Below, piece by piece: positions 1-6,866 of a stretch of 31,307 nucleotides of DNA. Origin of the DNA: Lachnospiraceae bacterium UBA7110 (GTDB lineage: Bacteria > Bacillota > Clostridia > Lachnospirales > Lachnospiraceae). Below the pieces are notes generated by a model. It was not told the origin of the DNA, searched no databases, and saw nothing but the letters and a program-made list of their open reading frames with translations. Position 1 is the stretch's first letter. Every line of letters starts with the position of its first letter. Where the stretch lies: positions 27,411-58,717 of the forward strand of contig DKYC01000041.1 in assembly GCA_002492295.1 (NCBI GenBank), read 5' to 3'. The translations under genes were made by a program, and so were the position numbers.

Positions 1-86
1 CTACACCTCCATATATTAATCATGTTTGCGTTTAAAAAAAGTACTCTCTTAAGTATACAATTTTGTTAAATGATTGTCAAATACTT

Positions 87-1427
87 TTATCGCTTATTAC
101 TCCTGCGCCAGATTTTGCGCTGCTGCGCTTCCCGGATCAGTGTCTCCCTGAAATCAGGATGGGCTATGGAAATCAGCGCCTCTGCGCGCTCCCACGTAGA
201 ACGTCCCTCCAAATTGACCGCGCCGTACTCCGTTACAAGGAAGTATACCTGACTGCGCGGCGAAGTGATGATATCCCCGTCAAACTGCGGACGTACGCGC
301 GAATGATACACGCCTTTCTTATCCTTGTACACGGAACTCATACAGATAAACGCCTTGCCTCCCCTTGAAGCGGAGGCCCCAATCAGGAAATCGAGCTGTC
401 CCCCTGTTCCGCTAATCTGCCTTGAGCCGGAGCTTTCCGCCGCGACCTGACCGTAGAGGTCAACCGACACACAGCTATTAATGGATACCATATTGTCAAT
501 CTGTGCAATAACACTTGGACGGTTGACGTACTCCAGGGGATATGCCGCAACACCGTGATTATCGTCAATCCACTCGTACAGCTTTGCCGATCCGACCGCA
601 CAGCCAAAAACGCCTTTTCCCTTGTCGATGCTCTTTCGCCTGTTTGTGAGCTTCCCCGCCTTATACAGGCTTAAGTATGCGTCCGAGCAAAGCTCCGTGT
701 GCATTCCCAAGTCTTTTAAATCCGACTCCGCAATCAGCTCACCAAGCGCGTTTGGCATACTGCCGACGCCAAGCTGCAAAGTTGCCCCATCCACAATGTA
801 AGGAAGAATGTTTGCGGCGATTTTCCTGTCAATCTGGGTCACCACAGGCAGTGTTTCCTGTGCAAACGGCTCATGTTCCCCCTCCACGATATAATCCACA
901 TCGGAGATATGAATGCACTCGTCATAGCCACCATGCACCTTCGGGAGATTTTCGTTGACTTCCACGATGACAATGTCCGCCATACGTGTAATCGGCGCCG
1001 CAACACCCGTATTGGCAGAAAAATTAAAATACCCGTGCTTGTCCATCGGCGACACGCTTACCATCACCACATTCACCTTCAGGAAAAACTCATAATATGC
1101 GGCATTGTTGTGGAATACCATCGGAATGTAATAGCAAAGCCCCCTGTCGCACAGCTTCCTCTCATACGAAGAGCAGTGCCAGCTGTGATAGATAAAATGC
1201 TCCTGATGTTCGTCACACTCCACCGCTTCAATTGGACCGGACATCAGATTACCCCTGATTTTTACATCATATAGCTCGTCACGCCGTTTTGCAAGCGCCC
1301 GGTCTAAAAGGACAGGCTTTCCGACACAGCTCGTATAGTCAATCCAGTCGCCGCTCTGAATCACCTTAACCGCCTCGTCAGGGCTTGTAAGCTTTTCTTT
1401 ATATTCGGATACAAAATCTTTTAACAT
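87..1427 (-). CDS. Acetyl-CoA hydrolase/transferase family protein, butyryl-CoA:acetate or 4-hydroxybutyrate CoA-transferase-like
   Basis: The 446-residue product has the usual length of the cat1/AbfT/But family of cytosolic CoA-transferases, which move CoA between an acyl-CoA and acetate in fermentation. The N-terminal half has the family pattern around residues 126-140 (SPMDKHGYFNFS) and 171-183 (CIHISDVDYIVEG). The C-terminal half has LGVGSMPNALGE (219-230), GMHTEL (241-246, whose Glu245 is the likely catalytic residue by family alignment) and the GTGGQLDF block near 360. The end, with TWERAEALISIAHPDFRETL and a basic RRSNKR tail, is typical of butyrate-producer enzymes. The start ATG has AGGGA six bases upstream. 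The preferred acyl substrate (butyryl, 4-hydroxybutyryl or propionyl) cannot be decided from the sequence. Stop codon and downstream region lie near the window edge; no terminator is visible in positions 1-86. Confidence 0.9.
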   Translation of the reverse strand: MLKDFVSEYKEKLTSPDEAVKVIQSGDWIDYTSCVGKPVLLDRALAKRRDELYDVKIRGNLMSGPIEAVECDEHQEHFIYHSWHCSSYERKLCDRGLCYYIPMVFHNNAAYYEFFLKVNVVMVSVSPMDKHGYFNFSANTGVAAPITRMADIVIVEVNENLPKVHGGYDECIHISDVDYIVEGEHEPFAQETLPVVTQIDRKIAANILPYIVDGATLQLGVGSMPNALGELIAESDLKDLGMHTELCSDAYLSLYKAGKLTNRRKSIDKGKGVFGCAVGSAKLYEWIDDNHGVAAYPLEYVNRPSVIAQIDNMVSINSCVSVDLYGQVAAESSGSRQISGTGGQLDFLIGASASRGGKAFICMSSVYKDKKGVYHSRVRPQFDGDIITSPRSQVYFLVTEYGAVNLEGRSTWERAEALISIAHPDFRETLIREAQQRKIWRRSNKR

Positions 1428-1504
1428 ATTAATCCCTCATGTACCAACAGCCCGCAAATTTGAGCGTCAGCACAAATTCGCCGTGTGAAAAATCTATTTT
1501 TCAC
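1421..1504 (-). CDS. Possible 27-codon leader peptide before the CoA-transferase
   Basis: A GTG codon at 1502-1504 has a full GGAGG at 1510-1514, five bases upstream. It opens a frame of 27 codons (begins MKNRFFTRR, ends GLIC) whose TAA stop lies inside the first codons of the CoA-transferase, overlapping its ATG region by 7 bases. The overlap would allow translational coupling. The GTG itself sits in one arm of the perfect palindrome at 1483-1506. This could be a real leader ORF or a chance frame inside a structured leader or dispersed repeat. No function is proposed. Confidence 0.3.
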   Translation of the reverse strand: MKNRFFTRRICADAQICGLLVHEGLIC

Positions 1505-1506
1505 AC
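1483..1506. repeat. Perfect 24-bp palindrome in the CoA-transferase leader
   Basis: The arms GTGTGAAAAAT and ATTTTTCACAC are perfect 11-base complements separated by CT. It could be an operator for a dimeric repressor or an mRNA hairpin. The half-site TATTTTTCACA (1495-1505) occurs again at 1594-1604, immediately before the lipoprotein ribosome binding site. The 12-base spacing between TGTGA and TCACA does not fit a CRP site, and the arms do not match the Rex consensus. Confidence 0.6.
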
Positions 1507-1548
1507 TATCCTCCAGTTAAATCTTCTAAACGTTTCTTTATTTAATCC

Positions 1549-1577
1549 TTGCAGTCTGAAATTCCATGTGTTATACT
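1549..1577 (+). promoter_or_regulatory. Sigma-A type promoter of the lipoprotein gene
   Basis: TTGCAG (1549-1554) and TATACT (1572-1577) are separated by exactly 17 bases, and TG stands one base before the -10, giving an extended -10 element. Transcription would begin near 1584, leaving a leader of about 30 bases with AGGAGGT at 1604-1610. Confidence 0.65.
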
Positions 1578-1614
1578 GTGGAATTGAACATAATATTTTT
1601 CACAGGAGGTACCA

Positions 1615-2253
1615 ATGAAAAAACAACTATTCAGACACTTCTCTTTTCTTGCATGCATCACAAGTGTTGTGATTGCCGTTACGGCGTGCGGCAACAGCGC
1701 ACCATCAAACGGCGGCATTCCCACCGAAGAACAGCTCTCTGCAGCAGCAGATGCTTTGGGCAGTGAAATCAGCAGCTTAAGCTTTTCCGTAGACGGCGCG
1801 GTTTACCAGTTCCCCATGTATGTCAGCGACATGACAGACAACGGCTGGGCATTTGACAGCGCCACAAAATCCGATTTAAAAACGCTTCCCGGCGACACGC
1901 TTGTAGCGCCCGCTGTCGTGATGCGCAAAAAGGCAGCGGACGGATACGGCGCGACCTCTTGCTCCGTCCAGCCCATCAACAAAAGCTCCTCGGAAATCTC
2001 GCTTGAAAACGCAAGACTTTATAATCTTAAATTCTCCAGGTCAGATGCCCCCACCTTAATCCTTCCGTCAGGCATTACATGGGACAGCACTTTCGAGGAA
2101 GTCAAGGACGCCTGCAAACATAAGACAACCGTTGACCAAAACGGTGTCAAATATATCCAAATCAAAGGCGACGACACATCCTATACTGTCACCATACACT
2201 TTGACGCGACGCAAAACACAATCACAAGCATTGAATACCAGGGACGTTTATAA
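1615..2253 (+). CDS. Putative lipoprotein of unknown function
   Basis: The 212-residue product starts with a type II signal peptide: basic MKKQLFRH, a hydrophobic stretch to about residue 22, and the lipobox VTAC with the acylated Cys at position 25, followed by a Ser/Asn/Gly linker. The protein should be anchored to the outer face of the membrane. The mature part (about 60-210) looks like two small beta-rich segments, one around SLSFSVDGAVYQFPMYVSDM and one around SGITWDSTFEEVKDACKHK, which resembles small clostridial lipoproteins without assigned function. No catalytic motif was seen. The start is fixed by AGGAGGT four bases upstream and by the promoter at 1549-1577. It is a single-gene unit ended by the terminator at 2270-2317. 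Confidence 0.8.
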   Translation: MKKQLFRHFSFLACITSVVIAVTACGNSAPSNGGIPTEEQLSAAADALGSEISSLSFSVDGAVYQFPMYVSDMTDNGWAFDSATKSDLKTLPGDTLVAPAVVMRKKAADGYGATSCSVQPINKSSSEISLENARLYNLKFSRSDAPTLILPSGITWDSTFEEVKDACKHKTTVDQNGVKYIQIKGDDTSYTVTIHFDATQNTITSIEYQGRL

Positions 2254-2269
2254 CGGTTACCCGATACAG

Positions 2270-2317
2270 ACTGCCGGCTGCTTTTTCCCCCTTATTGCCG
2301 GCAGTTTATTTTTTTGC
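2270..2317 (+). terminator. Rho-independent terminator after the lipoprotein gene
   Basis: The arms ACTGCCGGC (2270-2278) and GCCGGCAGT (2297-2305) are perfect 9-base complements followed by a T-rich run. The run includes the stop codon of the convergent MATE gene. On the minus strand no U-tract follows, so it acts mainly on the lipoprotein transcript. Confidence 0.85.
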
Positions 2318-3682
2318 AAGCAGATCCGCATGCATCCATTTACCGCCCGTGAAACGCCGCACAAAAATGACGGAGCGTATTCCCCAGTCGGCAAACATGC
2401 CAATCCACACTGCCATCGGTCCCATGTGGAATGCTTTTACAAGGAAAATGCAAAGCGCCACACGGCAGCCCCACATTGTAATAATCGAAACCAGCATCGA
2501 AAATTTTACGTCCCCTGCCGCACGAAGCCCATACGCGATTACAAACGAACCGACCCAAAATAAAGGCTTTACAACGGTTATCGCGGTCACCATCTCAAAA
2601 CACATTGCGGCAGACTGTGGCTCCATTCCGGCAAGCCATGTCACAGGCTTTGTGATTGCCCATACAAGCAGGCAGGAAGCCAGGATTCCGACCCATGCAA
2701 TCTTTGTCAGCTTCACGATATAATACTTTGTTTCTTCAGTTCTGCCCGCGCCGATGCACTGACCTGCAACGGTCATCAGTCCGATTCCAACACCCATTCC
2801 GACAACGCCGTTGACGCTTTCCAGAATATTGGTCATCGCCTGCGCCGCAATTGCCACGGTTCCCATCGTGGAAACGGTAGACTGGATTGCAAGCTTTCCG
2901 AACTGGAACATACCGTTTTCGATTCCGGACGGAATACCGATTGCCATTATTTTTACAATCAACGGCATATCCGGACGGATTTTCAGATAATCCTTTATGA
3001 CAATTACCTGTCGCGGCTTTCTCAAACAGTAAAAAACCACAGCCGTGCAAAACACCCTTGACATCAGCGTCGAAAGCGCGGCGCCTGCCGCCCCCCACCG
3101 GAAAACATAGATAAACACTGCGTTTCCCGTGATATTTAAAATATTGGAAGTAACCGACACCTTCATCGGAAACCTCGCATTCCCCGATGCCCTGTAAAAA
3201 GCCGCTCCCGCGCTAAACAGCGCAAGAAACGGATAGGAAAGCACCGTAATGACAAAATAGACGATTGCGTTATCCATGACAGGTTCCTCAACTGCCCCGA
3301 ATATCAGACGCAAAAGCCGCTCGCCGCCCAAAAGGCAGAAAAGCATTATGGAAAGCGAAATCACAAGCACCGAGAGTACGACCTGCCTTGCCGCCTGATT
3401 GCTCTCCTTTTCGTTTCCGCTCCCGATATACTGTGAGCATATGATTGCCGCACCGCTTGCCATCGCCGAAAAAATCTGAATAACCAGATTGTTGATGGAA
3501 TCCACAAGGGATACCGCAGAAATCGCCTCGCTCCCCACAGTCGATACCATCATTGTGTCAACCATTCCCATCAGGGAATTGAGAAGCTGCTCCACAACAA
3601 TTGGCAGCAGAAGTAAAAAAAGCGCTTTATTATCAAATAAAAGATTGTTCCAGTCTATTTGTTTTTTATCATATAGTTTCAT
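2306..3682 (-). CDS. MATE family multidrug/toxin efflux transporter
   Basis: The 458-residue protein has about twelve hydrophobic segments in two homologous halves, the layout of the MatE superfamily. These membrane transporters export cationic drugs or metabolites against a Na+ or H+ gradient. Typical family stretches are near the start (LLLPIVVEQLLNSLMGMVDTMMVS, about residues 24-47) and at the beginning of the second half (GIPSGIENGMFQFGKLAIQ, about 254-272). The substrate cannot be told. The start codon lies inside the 3' end of the phosphatase gene (14-base overlap), so the two are probably translated in a coupled way from the promoter at 4400-4428. It is convergent with the lipoprotein gene. 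Confidence 0.9.
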   Translation of the reverse strand: MKLYDKKQIDWNNLLFDNKALFLLLLPIVVEQLLNSLMGMVDTMMVSTVGSEAISAVSLVDSINNLVIQIFSAMASGAAIICSQYIGSGNEKESNQAARQVVLSVLVISLSIMLFCLLGGERLLRLIFGAVEEPVMDNAIVYFVITVLSYPFLALFSAGAAFYRASGNARFPMKVSVTSNILNITGNAVFIYVFRWGAAGAALSTLMSRVFCTAVVFYCLRKPRQVIVIKDYLKIRPDMPLIVKIMAIGIPSGIENGMFQFGKLAIQSTVSTMGTVAIAAQAMTNILESVNGVVGMGVGIGLMTVAGQCIGAGRTEETKYYIVKLTKIAWVGILASCLLVWAITKPVTWLAGMEPQSAAMCFEMVTAITVVKPLFWVGSFVIAYGLRAAGDVKFSMLVSIITMWGCRVALCIFLVKAFHMGPMAVWIGMFADWGIRSVIFVRRFTGGKWMHADLLAKK

Positions 3683-4325
3683 GTTCCATTAACCCCAAAA
3701 GCTCCAACGGTTCCTTTATCAAAATCTTCGCACCGCTTTCCAAAAGCTGCGTTTTGTTCCGAAAGCCCCAAAGCACGCTGACACATTTGATTCCTGCATT
3801 TGCCGCCGTTTCGATATCGACTTCCGAATCGCCCACATACACGGTTTCCGCCTGCTTTGCGTGAAATAGCTCCATCGCCATAAACACGCTGTCCGGCGCG
3901 GGTTTTCTCCGAAGCCCTTCCCTGTCGCCAACCGCAACCCCAATCTGTGGAAAATAACGCCTTTTTAAGGTCTGTACTGCCGAATCAACCTTGTTTGACA
4001 CAACGGCAGTCTGAATATTTTTTTCCTTAAGCGCGTCAATCAGTTCTAAAATACCATCATACGGCTTCGTTTTGTCATTGCAATGTATATCGTAGTACCT
4101 GCGAAATTCCGCAAATACCGCCTCAAAATCGGGATTGTCTTCCCCGCCTGGCACTGCAAGCACCATCAGCCTGCGGATTCCGTTCCCGACAAACCGCCGT
4201 ACTTCGCCGATATCCCTTTTCGGCATGTCATATGTCAAAAGCGCATGATTGACTGCATCAGTCAAATCCTCCAAAGTATCTAAAAGTGTCCCGTCAAGAT
4301 CAAAAATGACTGTCTTTATTTTCAT
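3669..4325 (-). CDS. HAD family hydrolase, phosphoglycolate phosphatase-like
   Basis: The 218-residue protein has all four HAD motifs: DLDGT with nucleophile Asp9 and acid/base Asp11, the motif II serine in VVSNK (Ser110), the motif III lysine in RRKPAPDSV (Lys141) and the acidic GDSEVD (Asp166/Asp170). The helical C1 cap lies between motifs I and II, which fits the Gph/PGP-beta-phosphoglucomutase subgroup acting on small phosphorylated metabolites. The true substrate is unknown. The frame runs upstream to 4373, but ATG 4325 is chosen because AGGAAGG lies six to seven bases before it and the motif I Asp then falls at the usual residue 9. First gene of a two-gene unit with the MATE exporter. 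Confidence 0.88.
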   Translation of the reverse strand: MKIKTVIFDLDGTLLDTLEDLTDAVNHALLTYDMPKRDIGEVRRFVGNGIRRLMVLAVPGGEDNPDFEAVFAEFRRYYDIHCNDKTKPYDGILELIDALKEKNIQTAVVSNKVDSAVQTLKRRYFPQIGVAVGDREGLRRKPAPDSVFMAMELFHAKQAETVYVGDSEVDIETAANAGIKCVSVLWGFRNKTQLLESGAKILIKEPLELLGLMEHETI

Positions 4326-4399
4326 AATGTTCCTTCCTAATATTGTATCTTCTTCCCTCCGAAAAGTTTCCATTCCCTGTTTCCAAATGCTTCCTTCCC

Positions 4400-4428
4400 A
4401 TTATAATACAAAAAGCGATACTTTTCAA
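4400..4428 (-). promoter_or_regulatory. Sigma-A promoter of the HAD-MATE operon, nested in a terminator
   Basis: On the minus strand TTGAAA (4423-4428) and TATAAT (4400-4405) are separated by exactly 17 bases, close to the ideal consensus. The -35 lies in the loop, and the spacer crosses one arm, of the terminator of the upstream subtilase gene. Predicted start of transcription is near 4393. Confidence 0.75.
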
Positions 4429-4442
4429 TCGCATCGCTTTTT
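4405..4442 (-). terminator. Terminator after the subtilase gene, likely bidirectional
   Basis: The arms AAAAAGCGAT (4410-4419) and ATCGCTTTTT (4433-4442) are perfect 10-base complements with a 13-base loop, and the stem ends in a T run on each strand. It lies about 20 bases past the subtilase stop codon. Confidence 0.8.
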
Positions 4443-4461
4443 CCTTTTTGCACACCTTTAC

Positions 4462-5412
4462 TCACACGACTTTACGCGCCAAAAGCTGCCCAATCTGCAG
4501 CATTCCCGCACCCTGCTTGCTCCAGCTCTCACCAAGATCCTGTGCGGAATTTAAGAGCATTCTTCTTAAATCCTGGTTGCCAAGATTTGGGTATTTTTGC
4601 AGGCACAGCGCACATGCCCCGCTCACAATCGGTGCAGACATGGAGGTGCCGCTTTTTGCTATGTAGGGTGTGAGCGTATATTTATTATTGCAGGAAACAA
4701 TATCTGTTCCGGGTGCCACAATGTCCGGTTTTTTAAGCGGATTGGAAACCATGTTGTTCAAATCCCTCCCCGGGCCGCGGCTGGAATATTCGTTGCAGAG
4801 CCTGTTTCCCTTCCCCTTGTAGTCCCCGTCGTGACAGCCGACGCAGACACAGTTTGCACACTCCCCAATCGGGGAAAGCGTCATAAGGTTCGGTCCTTTA
4901 TTTCCCGCTGCCGCCACAATTACAATACCGGAGAACCATATCGCTTCCATATATTTTTTAAACTGCACCCACTCATCCTTATCAATGCTATTGTCACTTT
5001 CCATCTCAATGGAAATATTGAGCACCCTGACCGGATATCTCTTTTTCAGTTCGATGACCCATTCCAAACCGCGGATAAGATTTTTCAGATTGCCGCCGCC
5101 TTTTCTGTCGAGCACCTTTCCACATAAGAGCTGGCATTCCGGAGCGATTCCCCGGTACCGCCCCCTTGATGCCGCCCCGTTTCCAGCGAGTATACCGCAA
5201 ACATGCGTACCATGCCCATTGTCGTCATACATCCCACGCTGCTGTATTCTCGCCCGCCGTTCGCCTGTAAAATCGTGAAATTCCACAACACGCCCCCGAA
5301 GGTCAGGATGGGGAGCGATGCCGCTGTCAAGCACAGCGGCATACACTCCCCTCCCGGTATATTTTGACACGTCGTATAAATCACAGCCGAGCATTCTCCG
5401 TATTCTGTCCAT
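4462..5412 (-). CDS. Subtilisin-like serine protease (S8 family), probably intracellular
   Basis: The 316-residue protein carries the complete Asp-His-Ser triad: Asp29 in AVLDSGI, His67 in DDNGHGTHVCGILAG and Ser257 in SGTSMSAPIVSG. The oxyanion Asn171 is in AAAGNKGPN. There is no signal peptide and no separate propeptide domain; the catalytic core starts almost at the N-terminus. It therefore resembles intracellular subtilisins that degrade cytosolic proteins, although non-classical release cannot be excluded. The start has GGGGA eight bases upstream. It follows the ABC permease gene by 86 bases without a convincing terminator, so it may be the last gene of that operon. Processing of a transported peptide is possible but unsupported. 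Confidence 0.9.
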   Translation of the reverse strand: MDRIRRMLGCDLYDVSKYTGRGVYAAVLDSGIAPHPDLRGRVVEFHDFTGERRARIQQRGMYDDNGHGTHVCGILAGNGAASRGRYRGIAPECQLLCGKVLDRKGGGNLKNLIRGLEWVIELKKRYPVRVLNISIEMESDNSIDKDEWVQFKKYMEAIWFSGIVIVAAAGNKGPNLMTLSPIGECANCVCVGCHDGDYKGKGNRLCNEYSSRGPGRDLNNMVSNPLKKPDIVAPGTDIVSCNNKYTLTPYIAKSGTSMSAPIVSGACALCLQKYPNLGNQDLRRMLLNSAQDLGESWSKQGAGMLQIGQLLARKVV

Positions 5413-5498
5413 TGTTTATTCCCCACACTTTTCCATCACTCATTGATGTATTAGTGTATGCGGAATAAAACGCAAAGGTTCAGCTGCCCGTTATTCGG

Positions 5499-6866
5499 CT
5501 ATTCGTTTCGGATTGCCGCAAGCGGGCTTAACCGCATCGCGCGAAGCGACGGGATAAAGCCTGCCACCATACCAATCACAATGGCAAACAAAATGGCAAG
5601 CGGGCTTAGCCACAAGGGTATCCGGCAGATTGCGCCTGCCACGCCCATATTCGCCCCCATCTCACTTGAAGCGACAAGCGAATTAATCCCGATACTTAAA
5701 AGATAACTGAAACCCACACCGACGACACCGCCGATAAATCCGATAAAGCCTGCCTCCATCAAAAACAATGCCTGAATATTGTGGATGTCGCAGCCAAGCA
5801 CCTTCATCACGCCAATTTCCTTTGTCCGTTCATAAATGGACATCATCATCGTGTTTGTGATACTGATTGCCGCCACAAGCATTGCAACCGCACCGATTGC
5901 GCCAAGCACCGCCTGGATAGTGTTCATACTGTCCATCTCCTGCTGAATCCACTCTGCGGAACTGTACGCATTGTATCCCAAATCCTGCAGCGTCTGCGTA
6001 AGCGGCATTACGTTTTCCATATCATCAACCTGTACGATAATCTCGGAGTAAAAGAGCTCATTATACGGTTTCCCGTTTTTGCGTGTCGGCTGACCGGGAA
6101 TTGCCTTTTTCTTAAAAATATGCTTTAACTGTGCCTTAAGCGCATCAATATCACAGATAACATCCTGGCAATAGTTCTCCCAGTTGCCAATCTCACCCTC
6201 CATAAGTCCTGACGCTTCTATAATGTACTTTTTGGGTGCCTTCACCGGCGTTCCTCCCTCCGGGGAACCGCCGCTGCGTGAACTCCAGTACGCATCCGTA
6301 TCAAAGATGAAAAATATCGCATCATTCATCAAATCAATATCCGGTGCTTTCTCTTCTTCCCAATAAGGACTGCTGCCTGTTTTTTCATCATAAAAATTTA
6401 CAAGCACGCTATGTCCGTAAAAAAATTTCAGCTCCGTCTGTGAATCTGGAAGACTGCCTTGTGCAATCTTCAAATTCAATCCCTGCATCTCCTCCTGCGA
6501 CATCCCCGTCAGCGAAATCCAGCTCATGTATCTTCCTGCCTTGGCAATTACGTCAAACGTAAGGTGCGGATAAACCTGATCCACATGCTCCATTGCCAGC
6601 AGTTCATTGACAAGCGCATCATCCAGCTTTTTTTCCTCGGTCTGATCGCCTCCTCCATAATATCCGCCGGAACTTACCCGTATCTGCGTCATGGAACTGT
6701 AATTCTGGTAATTTTCAAGCATGGATTCCTTCAATCCGTTTCCAAGCGCCACCATAACGACAATCGACGTAATACCGATCACCACGCCAAGTACGGTCAG
6801 AACGGTTCGAAGCTTACGTTTCCACAGATTGGACATACTCATCAGCAATAAGTCAAAAATCTTCAT
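5499..6866 (-). CDS. ABC transporter permease, MacB/FtsX type
   Basis: The 455-residue protein has the four-segment FtsX/MacB layout. One membrane segment is at about residues 20-42 (VLTVLGVVIGITSIVVMVALG), followed by a large extracytoplasmic domain of nearly 290 residues. Three more segments lie in the last 130 residues, ending with the family signature around IGMVAGFIPSLRAMRLSPLAAIRNE. Such permeases do not always move a small molecule; many act as mechanotransmitters for cell-envelope proteins or export/sense antimicrobial peptides. Its ATG overlaps the stop codon of the accessory gene by one base (TAATG), indicating coupled translation. The partner ATPase is the first gene of the operon. 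Confidence 0.9.
   Translation of the reverse strand: MKIFDLLLMSMSNLWKRKLRTVLTVLGVVIGITSIVVMVALGNGLKESMLENYQNYSSMTQIRVSSGGYYGGGDQTEEKKLDDALVNELLAMEHVDQVYPHLTFDVIAKAGRYMSWISLTGMSQEEMQGLNLKIAQGSLPDSQTELKFFYGHSVLVNFYDEKTGSSPYWEEEKAPDIDLMNDAIFFIFDTDAYWSSRSGGSPEGGTPVKAPKKYIIEASGLMEGEIGNWENYCQDVICDIDALKAQLKHIFKKKAIPGQPTRKNGKPYNELFYSEIIVQVDDMENVMPLTQTLQDLGYNAYSSAEWIQQEMDSMNTIQAVLGAIGAVAMLVAAISITNTMMMSIYERTKEIGVMKVLGCDIHNIQALFLMEAGFIGFIGGVVGVGFSYLLSIGINSLVASSEMGANMGVAGAICRIPLWLSPLAILFAIVIGMVAGFIPSLRAMRLSPLAAIRNE

Noticed and set aside
1..86. A terminator or gene downstream of the CoA-transferase
   Set aside because: A+T-rich sequence with no stable GC stem and no supported frame; the region is cut by the window edge.
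1483..1506. The palindrome as a CRP or Rex site
   Set aside because: TGTGA and TCACA are 12 bases apart rather than 6, and the arms do not fit the Rex consensus TTGTTAAnnnnTTAACAA.
5413..5498. A terminator between the ABC permease and the subtilase
   Set aside because: Only a 6-base GAATAA/TTATTC pairing with a long loop could be found, and it has no T-run in the right place.
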